Assembly (NCBI GenBank): GCA_900550105.1
Contig: URQW01000022.1
Coordinates: 1-38,825, forward strand
From: an uncultured Pelosinus sp.
GTDB taxonomy: Bacteria > Bacillota > Negativicutes > UMGS1260
Reading direction: 5' to 3'
DNA: 38,825 nt
Part shown: piece by piece, positions 1-7,079 of the stretch
Layout: each line of letters begins with the position of its first letter
Numbering within the stretch: position 1 is the first letter of the stretch
Notes under the pieces: model-generated
Databases searched by the model: none
The model's input: the letters and a program-made list of their open reading frames with translations, nothing else
Told to the model about the DNA's origin: nothing
Translations under genes and position numbers: made by a program

Positions 1-1
1 C

Positions 2-976
2 AAGTATCTTCGTTTCAGTGAGAAGTTTTTGCCTTTGGTTACTTTCGCCAGTGCTCTTTTTCTTTGTTTATATCATGGCTTGGAGTTTTTGCTTTTTCCG
101 CTGAATCTTGTTGTTATAGCCGATACGCTTACTATGACTGCTATTATTTACAAGATAAGCGGCTTTCTCCTCGCTTTTATTTTGGCCTGGATTGCTGGGG
201 TGGCAGTGTTTAAGGCCGCGGCGGCTTTACGCACTAAGGCGCTTTTAACGGTATTCTCGATTCAATTTATTACGCTTTTGGCAGAACAGGGCGTTTTGTT
301 GGTCCAAGTTATGATGTTGCGTCGGTTCATTCCGATTAGTCGGGAGCTTATGGCAATTATGGCTCCCCTAATTAACCATAAAGTCTGGTTTCTCTATTTG
401 TTACTGGCAATGACCGTAATTTTGCCATTTACACTGCTCTTCCAGAAACGACCTGATAAACCGCAAGGGTCTAATCCGGCGCAATATCGTAAAATTTTAA
501 TCACGGCTCGTCATAAAAAACGCTGGGCTGGGGCTGTGGCTATTTGTTTAGGACTCTTTTTCCTTCTTTCTACAGCAGGCATGTCTTATGCGGAAAAACA
601 ATCGGAGCTTGTTCCAGCCATTCCGGTTAAGGCTTCAGGTAGTGACGTGCAGATTGCTTTGGAGATGGTCGAAGATGGTCATTTGCACCGCTTTTCCTAT
701 CAGGCGACAAATGGGGCTACTGTACGATTTATTGTCATTAAAAAAAGTGGTTCTGCTTATGGCATTGGTTTTGATGCTTGTGAAATCTGCGGTCCTACCG
801 GTTATTTTGAACGAGACGGACAAGTTGTGTGCAAATTGTGTGATGTAGTAATGAATAAAGCGACAATTGGCTTTAAAGGCGGTTGTAATCCGATTCCACT
901 GGAATATAAAGTAGCTGACGGGAAGATAGTTGTTCCTCAAGCCGCGTTGGAAAAGGAAAAGGATCGCTTTAAATAA
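2..976 (+). CDS. DUF2318 membrane protein of a P19/FetMP-type iron uptake system, 5' truncated
   Basis: The reading frame is open to the left edge of the window, so the start is missing; the TTG at 29 lies inside a hydrophobic stretch and is unlikely to be the real start. The visible part has about four membrane segments, a further one near residues 165-185 of the TTG-based numbering, and then a C-terminal extracytoplasmic domain with paired cysteines (CEIC, CKLC and a later GGCNP), the pattern of DUF2318 Fe-S-like membrane proteins. In Campylobacter (Cj1659-Cj1663) and in FetMP loci this family sits with an Ftr1 permease, a P19 copper/iron protein and two FtsX-type permeases plus an ATPase; the last three follow here directly. 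Inferred role: electron or metal handling during iron import. Ftr1 and P19 genes would be expected just left of the window. Confidence 0.75.
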   Translation, partial: KYLRFSEKFLPLVTFASALFLCLYHGLEFLLFPLNLVVIADTLTMTAIIYKISGFLLAFILAWIAGVAVFKAAAALRTKALLTVFSIQFITLLAEQGVLLVQVMMLRRFIPISRELMAIMAPLINHKVWFLYLLLAMTVILPFTLLFQKRPDKPQGSNPAQYRKILITARHKKRWAGAVAICLGLFFLLSTAGMSYAEKQSELVPAIPVKASGSDVQIALEMVEDGHLHRFSYQATNGATVRFIVIKKSGSAYGIGFDACEICGPTGYFERDGQVVCKLCDVVMNKATIGFKGGCNPIPLEYKVADGKIVVPQAALEKEKDRFK

Positions 977-987
977 GGAGGATCATT

Positions 988-2268
988 ATGTTTTGGCGGA
1001 TGCTGCAAGGGGCTCTGTTTCGCCAGAGCCGCAAGATGGTCATGGTAGCTGTTACGATTGCACTGGGCGCTTCGTTGACCACTGCTATGCTCAGCGTAAT
1101 GTTCGATGTAGGCGATAAGGTGAATAAAGAATTGAAGGCCTACGGCGCCAATATTACAGTGACGCCTCGCTCAGCTTCACTGTTGCAAGATCTTTACGGT
1201 GTTGATGCTAGCGTTAGCAGCGGCAAGTATTTGCAAGAAAGCGACCTGGGGAAATTAAAAACAATTTTCTGGGCAAATAATATTGTGTCTTTTGCACCAC
1301 TCCTCGAGACTAAGGCCCAGGTTGGATCGAATCAGGGTGAAGTAACGCTCATTGGTACTTGGTTTCAGCATAATTTGCTGTTGCCTACTGGTGAAACTGC
1401 AACGGCTGGCATTCAAGAATTGAAATCCTGGTGGGCGGTAGCCGGTCAATGGCCGAGCGATGGGGATCAACAGGGAGTATTAATTGGCGCAATTCTAGCG
1501 AAGAAACTAGGCCTTAAAGTAGGCGACTCTTTTTCAGTCGCTGTAAACGGACAAGAGCAACCGCTTATCGTACGCGGCGTTTTGAATAGCGGCGGTCCGG
1601 AAGATGAGCAGATCTATGCTTCGCTTTCACTGGTGCAACAAGCGCTTCATGTGCCTGGTCGAATCGGCAAAATTGAAGTGAGCGCTATTACGACGCCGGA
1701 AAATGATTTGGCGCGCAAAGCGGCCCATGATCCGAAAAGCTTGTCCTTAAAAGAGTGGGAGACTTGGTATTGTACCGCCTATGTAAGTTCTATATCGTAT
1801 CAAATTGAAGAAGCGATAGCAGGAGCGAGAGCAAAAACGGTAAGGCAAGTAGCGGAGTCGGAAGGGACGATTTTGGAGAAAACACAGTTACTTATGGTTC
1901 TTATTACTTTGCTTAGTCTAGCTGGATCGACTCTCGGCATTTCCAATTTACTTACGGCAAGCATGATGGAGCGAAGCCGTGAGATTGGGTTATTAAAAGC
2001 GATTGGCGCAACTGATTCAGCTGTACTTTTGCGGACTTTGGCGGAAGTTACTGTGACGGGGTTGATCGGCGGCTTTGGCGGTTATATTCTAGGGCTTGGC
2101 TTTGCCCAGATTATTGGGCGAAGTGTTTTTGGCACGGCTATTTCCGTTGATCCGATCGTGATTCCTTGGGTGATCGGCCTGGTTTTACTCGTAACTCTAC
2201 TGGGCAGTTTGCCGGCTATTCGCATGCTTTTGTCGCTGCGGCCGGCTGCTGTGCTTCATGGCAGGTGA
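988..2268 (+). CDS. FtsX/MacB-type ABC transporter permease (iron uptake operon)
   Basis: The protein has 426 residues, an N-terminal membrane segment (about residues 15-40), a large extracytoplasmic MacB-type domain to about residue 285, and three C-terminal membrane segments (about 300-325, 350-375, 390-415). This is the MacB/LolC topology, which usually works in mechanical coupling across the membrane rather than as a channel. The SERSREIGLLKAIG-like stretch before the last membrane segments is typical of FtsX permeases. A strong AGGAGG lies 6-10 nt before the ATG. It starts 11 nt after the DUF2318 gene and is followed by a second homologous permease and an ATPase, so the three form one heteromeric ABC complex. 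The exact substrate cannot be read from the sequence; the iron link comes from gene order. Confidence 0.8.
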   Translation: MFWRMLQGALFRQSRKMVMVAVTIALGASLTTAMLSVMFDVGDKVNKELKAYGANITVTPRSASLLQDLYGVDASVSSGKYLQESDLGKLKTIFWANNIVSFAPLLETKAQVGSNQGEVTLIGTWFQHNLLLPTGETATAGIQELKSWWAVAGQWPSDGDQQGVLIGAILAKKLGLKVGDSFSVAVNGQEQPLIVRGVLNSGGPEDEQIYASLSLVQQALHVPGRIGKIEVSAITTPENDLARKAAHDPKSLSLKEWETWYCTAYVSSISYQIEEAIAGARAKTVRQVAESEGTILEKTQLLMVLITLLSLAGSTLGISNLLTASMMERSREIGLLKAIGATDSAVLLRTLAEVTVTGLIGGFGGYILGLGFAQIIGRSVFGTAISVDPIVIPWVIGLVLLVTLLGSLPAIRMLLSLRPAAVLHGR

Positions 2269-2272
2269 AAAC

Positions 2273-3397
2273 ATGACAAGACGCAAGATGTTTGGAATTA
2301 TGATTTGGAGCGCTTTGCTACGGCGGCGCTCGCGGATGCTCATTGCTCTTTTGGCTGTGGCGATTGGCGCAACGGTCGTTTCGGGCCTTGTAACGATTTA
2401 CTATGATGTACCACGGCAAATGGGGCGAGAATTTCGTTCTTACGGCGCCAATCTTCTGTTGATTCCATCAGGCGATCAGCAGTTTATTGGCAGTGATACG
2501 GTTCAGACGGTAAGTTCTCTGCTTCCTGCGGATAAAGTCGTGGGAATAGCTCCTTATTTATATGAACGGATTAAAGTGAATGAGCAGCCCCTTATGGCTG
2601 CTGGTACGGATCTAAATTCCGTTAAGGCTGTAAGCCCTTATTGGCAGATTCGCGGCGAATGGCCGAAGGAACAGCAACAAGAAGTGCTGCTTGGCGCGGA
2701 AGTAGCGGAACTTCTCAAAGCGGAACCGGGGCAAAGCATCACTTTGGGGACAGGGGAGACAGAAAAGTTCGTCAAAGTAGCGGGCATTGTCCGTACAGGC
2801 GGCTCCGAGGAAGCCTTCGTTTTCTTACCGCTCGATCTTTTGCAGTCAATGCTGCATAAAGAAGGTCAGATTAGTTTGGCTCAGGTTAGTGTTGCGGCAA
2901 CAGAGCCAGAATTGAATCACTTTATTAAAGAAGCCAGTGAGAAAACGCCGGAAGTAGCGCCACAACTGGTGAAACGCGTGACTCAGTCGGAAGAGACAGT
3001 ACTTGGCAAGCTGCAATCGCTAGTGTATCTTGTGACAATTGTGGTGCTTCTCTTAACTTTGATTTGCGTAGCAACAACAATGATGGCTGTCGTAACGGAA
3101 CGGCGCAAAGAGATCGGGCTAAAGAAAGCATTAGGCGCCGACAACAGGACAATTGCTCTTGAATTTTTGGGAGAAGGCCTGGCGCTTGGCGCTCTGGGCG
3201 GTTTGCTTGGTACGGCGATGGGCTTTTTCTTTGCCCAGGCGGTGAGTGTGAATGTGTTTGGCCGCGTTATTTCATTTCAGCCGCTCATAGCTCTATTGGC
3301 GCTGGCTCTTTCCATTCTCGTTACAGGCGCTGCTTGTTTCATTCCTGTAAAAATGGCGACTGAAGTTGAACCAGCCATCGTATTGCGCGGTGAGTAG
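2273..3397 (+). CDS. second FtsX/MacB-type ABC permease of the same operon
   Basis: This permease is a paralogue of the preceding gene, with the same N-terminal anchor, extracytoplasmic domain and three C-terminal membrane segments. Both share a YGANL/YGANI stretch shortly after the first membrane segment. I place the start at the ATG at 2273 because AGGTG precedes it at a good distance; an in-frame ATG at 2258 overlaps the previous stop but has no ribosome site. About 374 residues from 2273. It ends 15 nt before the ATPase gene. The two different permeases suggest a heterodimer served by one ATPase, as in the Campylobacter Cj1661-Cj1663 arrangement. Confidence 0.8.
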   Translation: MTRRKMFGIMIWSALLRRRSRMLIALLAVAIGATVVSGLVTIYYDVPRQMGREFRSYGANLLLIPSGDQQFIGSDTVQTVSSLLPADKVVGIAPYLYERIKVNEQPLMAAGTDLNSVKAVSPYWQIRGEWPKEQQQEVLLGAEVAELLKAEPGQSITLGTGETEKFVKVAGIVRTGGSEEAFVFLPLDLLQSMLHKEGQISLAQVSVAATEPELNHFIKEASEKTPEVAPQLVKRVTQSEETVLGKLQSLVYLVTIVVLLLTLICVATTMMAVVTERRKEIGLKKALGADNRTIALEFLGEGLALGALGGLLGTAMGFFFAQAVSVNVFGRVISFQPLIALLALALSILVTGAACFIPVKMATEVEPAIVLRGE

Positions 3398-3412
3398 AAA
3401 GGAAGAAGAACG

Positions 3413-4132
3413 ATGAGCTTATTAGAATTAAAAGATGTTTCCATGATTTACGATACAGTGGCAGCGCTGCAACATATTCATCTTACAGTGGAACAAGGCG
3501 AATGGGTGGCGTTAATGGGACCGTCTGGCTCTGGCAAGACAACCCTGATGAATATTATTGGCTGTATGGATAAAGCCTCTGGCGGGTCCGTTAAATTAGA
3601 TGGTCATGATTTTTCAACAGTTAGCAGTAAGGAACTTATCATGCTGCGCCGGGAAAAAATTGGTCTTGTCTTTCAGCAGTTTCATCTTGTCCCCTATTTG
3701 ACTGCTTTGGAAAATGTGATGGTTGCACAATATTATCACAGTATGCCTGATGAAACAGAAGCTCTTGACGCATTGCAACGAGTGGGACTGCGTGAGCGGG
3801 CGCGGCATTTGCCAAGTCAGCTTTCCGGCGGTGAGCAGCAGCGTGTTTGCATTGCTCGCGCGCTCATTAATTATCCCACCCTTATTTTGGCTGATGAGCC
3901 GACGGGCAATCTTGATGAAGCCAATGAAAAGATTGTTATGGAACTGTTTCGAGAGCTCCATAGAGAAGGTCATACGATTATCATGGTGACGCATGCGCCG
4001 GAAGTAGCTGAACAGGCGGAGCGCTGCATAGTGCTGGAGCATGGCAAGATTGCTCGTACGATTCAAAATCCAGCGAAAAGTGCGAATGAAAAAAATGCTG
4101 CAAAGGCAAAGGGGGGTGAAAGGAATGAATAA
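3413..4132 (+). CDS. ABC transporter ATPase, LolD/MacB class (iron uptake operon)
   Basis: This is a 239-residue ATPase of the MacB/LolD/FtsE class. Visible motifs in order: Walker A GPSGSGKTT, Q-loop (FQQFHLVPYLTA), signature LSGGEQQR, Walker B LILADEPTG and the switch histidine in VTHAPE. It powers the two FtsX-type permeases just upstream. The C-terminal 25 residues are lysine- and asparagine-rich and outside the usual fold. The stop overlaps the start of the following lipoprotein gene by 8 nt, so the two are translationally coupled. An AGGAAGAA stretch precedes the ATG. Confidence 0.85.
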   Translation: MSLLELKDVSMIYDTVAALQHIHLTVEQGEWVALMGPSGSGKTTLMNIIGCMDKASGGSVKLDGHDFSTVSSKELIMLRREKIGLVFQQFHLVPYLTALENVMVAQYYHSMPDETEALDALQRVGLRERARHLPSQLSGGEQQRVCIARALINYPTLILADEPTGNLDEANEKIVMELFRELHREGHTIIMVTHAPEVAEQAERCIVLEHGKIARTIQNPAKSANEKNAAKAKGGERNE

Positions 4133-4604
4133 ATGGGGCGCAGTTGTTCTTGCCGGAACGCTTTCAGCCGGCTTGTTAGCTGGTTGTGGCAATCAGCAGG
4201 CTAAGGATTCGCATGAAGGTCATGAAGGCCATGAAAATCAGGCGAAACAGGCTGCAGCAGCTTATAAAGACGGCACCTACAAAGGGGTAAGCAGTCCTGA
4301 CGAGCGCGGCGCTGTTGGTCAAATTACTATCATAGTGCAGCAAGGCAGGATTAGTAAGGCTGATTATGAAGGCGTCCAAAAGGACGGCAAGATTAAAGAT
4401 GCTGATTATGGGAAAACAAACGGAAAAATTGAAAATCCGGAGTTTTACAAGAAAGCGCAGCAGGCTTTACAAGGTGCGCGGTCATACGGATCAAAGCTTG
4501 TAGCTGTACAGGATGTAGCTAAAGTCGACGCGGTCTCTGGCGCCACAGTTTCCTATAAACAATTTGCCGAAGCGGCGACAAAAGCGTTAGAACAGGCTCA
4601 CTGA
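4125..4604 (+). CDS. FMN-binding domain lipoprotein with His-rich N-terminus
   Basis: The longest frame begins at 4041, but the ATG at 4125 gives a clean lipoprotein signal (LAGC lipobox, cysteine 21) and has a GGGGGGTGAAAGGA ribosome site, so I use it: 159 residues. After the lipid anchor comes a histidine-rich segment (SHEGHEGHE, about residues 27-35), likely metal-binding, then one FMN_bind domain ending in SGAT (residues 138-141). In this family the threonine of SGAT carries FMN through a phosphoester bond made by ApbE. It overlaps the ATPase gene. Inferred role: an extracytoplasmic flavin carrier supplying electrons for iron reduction in the transporter operon, in the place where related loci carry thioredoxin-like proteins. 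No apbE is in the window. Confidence 0.8.
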   Translation: MNKWGAVVLAGTLSAGLLAGCGNQQAKDSHEGHEGHENQAKQAAAAYKDGTYKGVSSPDERGAVGQITIIVQQGRISKADYEGVQKDGKIKDADYGKTNGKIENPEFYKKAQQALQGARSYGSKLVAVQDVAKVDAVSGATVSYKQFAEAATKALEQAH

Positions 4605-4632
4605 GCTTTAAAAATACATTATGTGAAAATCT

Positions 4633-4658
4633 GCGTCGACTTCTGTCGGCGCTTTTTT
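4633..4658 (+). terminator. intrinsic terminator of the iron transporter operon
   Basis: An 8-bp stem GCGTCGAC/GTCGGCGC (one G-U pair) with a TTCT loop is followed by six T. It lies 28 nt after the lipoprotein stop and separates this operon from the Fur-boxed cyclase gene. Confidence 0.85.
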
Positions 4659-4659
4659 A

Positions 4660-4712
4660 TTGACAAAGTTAACAAAATAGGCTAACCTTATCAGGTAATG
4701 ATAATCATTATC
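4660..4712 (+). promoter_or_regulatory. promoter with Fur box upstream of the diguanylate cyclase gene
   Basis: TTGACA at 4660-4665 is followed 17 nt later by a weak -10 (TAACCT, 4683-4688). The 19 bases at 4694-4712 match the classical Fur box GATAATGATAATCATTATC at 18 positions (second base G instead of A). A second overlapping match extends to 4718. The box covers the predicted transcription start, a typical repressor position. The Fur match is much stronger evidence than the -10 assignment. Confidence 0.8.
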
Positions 4713-4776
4713 AATATCATGGCGAGCATATATTTAAAATTATCATTACTGGTTTATTTTAGGAAGGAGGAGCGGA

Positions 4777-5763
4777 ATGAAGGTTGTTTCGAAGGTACGA
4801 CTTCTTTTTTTATTCATTTCGCTGGGCCCTTTAGTTCTTTTACTAGCCGTAACGCAAGGGCGACTTTTACAGTATCCTTTGTTTGATACAGCTTTGGCTT
4901 TAGCTGTATCTACGGCAATTTTAGTGAGCTTTTTAACTCCGGATGCGGCGGCACGGTTCTTAGTTTTAAAATCTTTGCATGAAATTCACCTCTTTTGCGA
5001 ACGCGTTAAACAGGGGGATTATCTTGCATTTTCTTTGCCAAATCAAGGTGCTTGCAAAGATGATGAAAATGAAATTCAGCTATTAATGCGGGATTTAAAC
5101 TGGATGCTTCATCAGATTGAATTACGGGAGACTAAGTTAAAAGTAACAATTGGGCAGCTATCAGAAGCAAAAAGTAATTTACTAGCACAAAAAGAAGCTC
5201 TAGCAGTAACAAATCGTCGGTTAGCCGAGCTGGCTATGTCTGATTCTCTCACCGGTCTTGCCAATCGGCGGCACTTTTTTGATCATTTGGAAAGTGCCTT
5301 GTATCAAAAGAGTTGTTGTATTGATGCCGTAGCGTTATTAATTCTAGATATTGATCACTTTAAAAAAGTAAATGATGCTTTTGGTCATCAGGCTGGAGAT
5401 GCTGTGTTGGTGGATTTTTCTCAACTGTTGTTGACTGGCGTTCGGCAGGGGGATTTACCAGCACGAATCGGTGGCGAAGAGTTCGCTGTTTTATTAGTTG
5501 GCACAGGACTTAGGGAGGCTCTAGGTTTAGCCGGGCGGATTCATAAAATGGTACAAAATCATTCTTTTACTGACGGCAGCGGGCGAACTATTGCTGTTAC
5601 TTGTTCGATCGGGGTTTGCTGCTTTCCCCAAATGGATTTGTCTGATATACCGAAGTTATATAGTATGGCTGACCAGGCGCTTTATGCTGCCAAGGGTGCC
5701 GGACGCAATCAGATTTTTTATATAGACTTAACGCCAGAGCCCCATACCGTTCGGTTCGCTTGA
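4777..5763 (+). CDS. membrane diguanylate cyclase (GGDEF) under a Fur box
   Basis: This 328-residue protein makes cyclic di-GMP from two GTP. It has two membrane segments near residues 8-28 and 38-56, a HAMP-like linker, a helical stretch (about 115-150) and a GGDEF domain from about 155. The active-site motif is GGEEF (232-236), with the RxxD inhibitory site RQGD exactly five residues before it (223-226), so the enzyme should be active and feedback-inhibited. No recognisable periplasmic sensor fits in the very short loop between the membrane segments. AGGAAGGAGG precedes the ATG. The gene is monocistronic or weakly linked to the next one, which has its own promoter. The Fur box makes c-di-GMP synthesis iron-responsive. 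Confidence 0.9.
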   Translation: MKVVSKVRLLFLFISLGPLVLLLAVTQGRLLQYPLFDTALALAVSTAILVSFLTPDAAARFLVLKSLHEIHLFCERVKQGDYLAFSLPNQGACKDDENEIQLLMRDLNWMLHQIELRETKLKVTIGQLSEAKSNLLAQKEALAVTNRRLAELAMSDSLTGLANRRHFFDHLESALYQKSCCIDAVALLILDIDHFKKVNDAFGHQAGDAVLVDFSQLLLTGVRQGDLPARIGGEEFAVLLVGTGLREALGLAGRIHKMVQNHSFTDGSGRTIAVTCSIGVCCFPQMDLSDIPKLYSMADQALYAAKGAGRNQIFYIDLTPEPHTVRFA

Positions 5764-5765
5764 CG

Positions 5766-5827
5766 TTGACAAATTTGGCAGAGGCCATTATACTGAAAGA
5801 GGATTTGCGATAATGATTATCAATATC
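5766..5827 (+). promoter_or_regulatory. promoter and Fur box of the HD-GYP-feoAAB operon
   Basis: TTGACA (5766-5771), a 17-nt spacer and TATACT (5789-5794) form a near-perfect housekeeping promoter. A 19-base Fur box at 5809-5827 matches the classical consensus at 17 positions and contains the predicted ATG of the next gene (5813). With a transcription start near 5801, the box would lie from about +9 to +27. The ribosome site AGAGGA (about 5798-5803) would sit at the very 5' end of the transcript. Confidence 0.85.
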
Positions 5828-6454
5828 GGAGATAGAGAGAAAAAGTTTTATTTTCCTTCTTCTATCTTGCAGGCCGACATTCACGAAGTTGTTGATGCTT
5901 TTACAACGGCTATTGATGCGAAGCATCCCTATACAAGGGGACATTCTGATCGTGTAGCCGATTTAGCGTTGGCGATTGCCCGCCGGGCTGGTTTTTCGGA
6001 AAACTTTCAACACTTTGTTCATATTGCCGGACATCTGCATGATTTAGGGAAAATAGGTGTTCCTGATGCCATATTACTAAAGCCGGGAGCATTAACGAAA
6101 GAAGAATTTGATCAGATTAAGGCTCATGCAACGATTGGTTATGACATTCTATGCAAGGTAAAGAGCTGGGAGGCTATTGCCGACGCTGTGAGACACCATC
6201 ATGAACGCTGGGATGGCGGTGGCTATCCCGATGGATTGGCGGGCAAAGCGATTCCTTTAGTTTCACGGATCATTACAGTAGCCGACAGTTACGATGCGAT
6301 GACGAGTTCACGGGCTTATCGCAGTAGCTTGAATCGCAAAGAGGCTTTAGCGGAAATTTGCCGCCATAGCGGTGCGCAGTTTGATCCTTATATTGTAAAA
6401 GTTTTTTTGCAGCTTCCTGCCGCTGTTGTGCCAGAGAAGCAAGTTGAAGAATAG
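5813..6454 (+). CDS. HD-GYP c-di-GMP phosphodiesterase, first gene of the feo operon
   Basis: A stand-alone HD-GYP domain of 213 residues. Family hallmarks are visible: PYTRGHS (39-45), HD in GHLHDLGKIG (76-77), HHHERWDGGGYPDGL with the GYP triad at 137-139, and VADSYDAMTSSRAYR. These proteins hydrolyse c-di-GMP to GMP with a di- or trinuclear iron/metal centre, so activity itself may depend on iron. No sensor domain is present and the protein should be cytosolic. The start ATG lies inside the Fur box. Only 19 nt separate it from feoA, and no terminator is seen up to feoB, so phosphodiesterase and ferrous iron uptake share one Fur-controlled transcript. Confidence 0.9.
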   Translation: MIINIGDREKKFYFPSSILQADIHEVVDAFTTAIDAKHPYTRGHSDRVADLALAIARRAGFSENFQHFVHIAGHLHDLGKIGVPDAILLKPGALTKEEFDQIKAHATIGYDILCKVKSWEAIADAVRHHHERWDGGGYPDGLAGKAIPLVSRIITVADSYDAMTSSRAYRSSLNRKEALAEICRHSGAQFDPYIVKVFLQLPAAVVPEKQVEE

Positions 6455-6473
6455 AGAAAAGTGAGGCGAGACT

Positions 6474-6701
6474 ATGTTTTTGCATGAAGTAGAGTCAGGG
6501 TCACAGGCGAAAGTCAAGAAAATTATTGGAACGGGACCATTGCAACGTCGTATTTTAGATATGGGAATTACACCGGGTACCCTTGTAAAAGTACAAAAGT
6601 TAGCCCCTCTAGGTGATCCTTTAGAAGTAAAGGCAAAAGGTTTTAATTTGTCACTGCGAAAAGCCGAAGCAAGCATGATTGAAGTAGAAGCGGTTTCCTA
6701 A
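6474..6701 (+). CDS. feoA: FeoA family protein (first copy)
   Basis: A 75-residue SH3-like FeoA protein with the family features LQRRILDMGITPGTLVKVQKLAPLGDPLEVK and ALS/LSLRKAEA. FeoA is a small cytosolic partner of the FeoB ferrous iron permease. GTGAGG precedes the ATG. It follows the HD-GYP gene by 19 nt and is followed 22 nt later by a second, divergent FeoA gene. Confidence 0.9.
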   Translation: MFLHEVESGSQAKVKKIIGTGPLQRRILDMGITPGTLVKVQKLAPLGDPLEVKAKGFNLSLRKAEASMIEVEAVS

Positions 6702-6723
6702 AAAAACTAGGGAGGATTTTATT

Positions 6724-6936
6724 ATGCCTTTATCTTGTGTTGGGCCAGGTTGTCCTGTTCAAGTATCTGTTGTTAGTGGTGAAACAAAACTAAAAAATCA
6801 ATTGCTTGGTTTTGGGATTTTACCAGGAGCTCCACTCGAAGTATTGCAGAAAAATTCATCTTCTCTAGTAGTCAAGGTGCGAGAAACCCGCCTGATGCTG
6901 CCGTTTCAGTTTGCTCACCATATTCATGTTCATTGA
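6724..6936 (+). CDS. feoA: FeoA family protein (second copy)
   Basis: A 70-residue FeoA-like protein with two early cysteines (CVGPGC, residues 5-10) and the core LLGFGILPGAPLEVLQKN...SLVVKVRETRLMLP. It is clearly diverged from the first copy, so the pair is not a recent tandem duplication. Two FeoA genes before feoB are common in clostridial feo operons. AGGGAGGA precedes the ATG. A 143-nt gap follows before feoB, the longest in the operon; a 6-bp hairpin AGTTAG/CTAACT (7044-7061) sits just before the feoB ribosome site. Confidence 0.85.
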   Translation: MPLSCVGPGCPVQVSVVSGETKLKNQLLGFGILPGAPLEVLQKNSSSLVVKVRETRLMLPFQFAHHIHVH

Positions 6937-7079
6937 AGTTCATTTTTTATAGCAAAGCTGGTTTCACTAGATGAACATAGTTAGAATCAATTCAATGCAA
7001 TAGAAAGTATATCTCAAAGAAATTTCAGTTACTATAAACCAAAAGTTAGGATAGGCTAACTCGTTAAAAGGAGAGAATC

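Noticed and set aside
3614..4192. A 192-codon minus-strand open frame across the ATPase gene.
   Set aside because: It is the antisense shadow of a gene with all ABC motifs, and its translation has no coherent protein features.
7044..7061. Hairpin before the feoB ribosome site as a riboswitch or attenuator.
   Set aside because: It is only 6 bp, with no T-run and no conserved aptamer-like sequence in the 143-nt gap.
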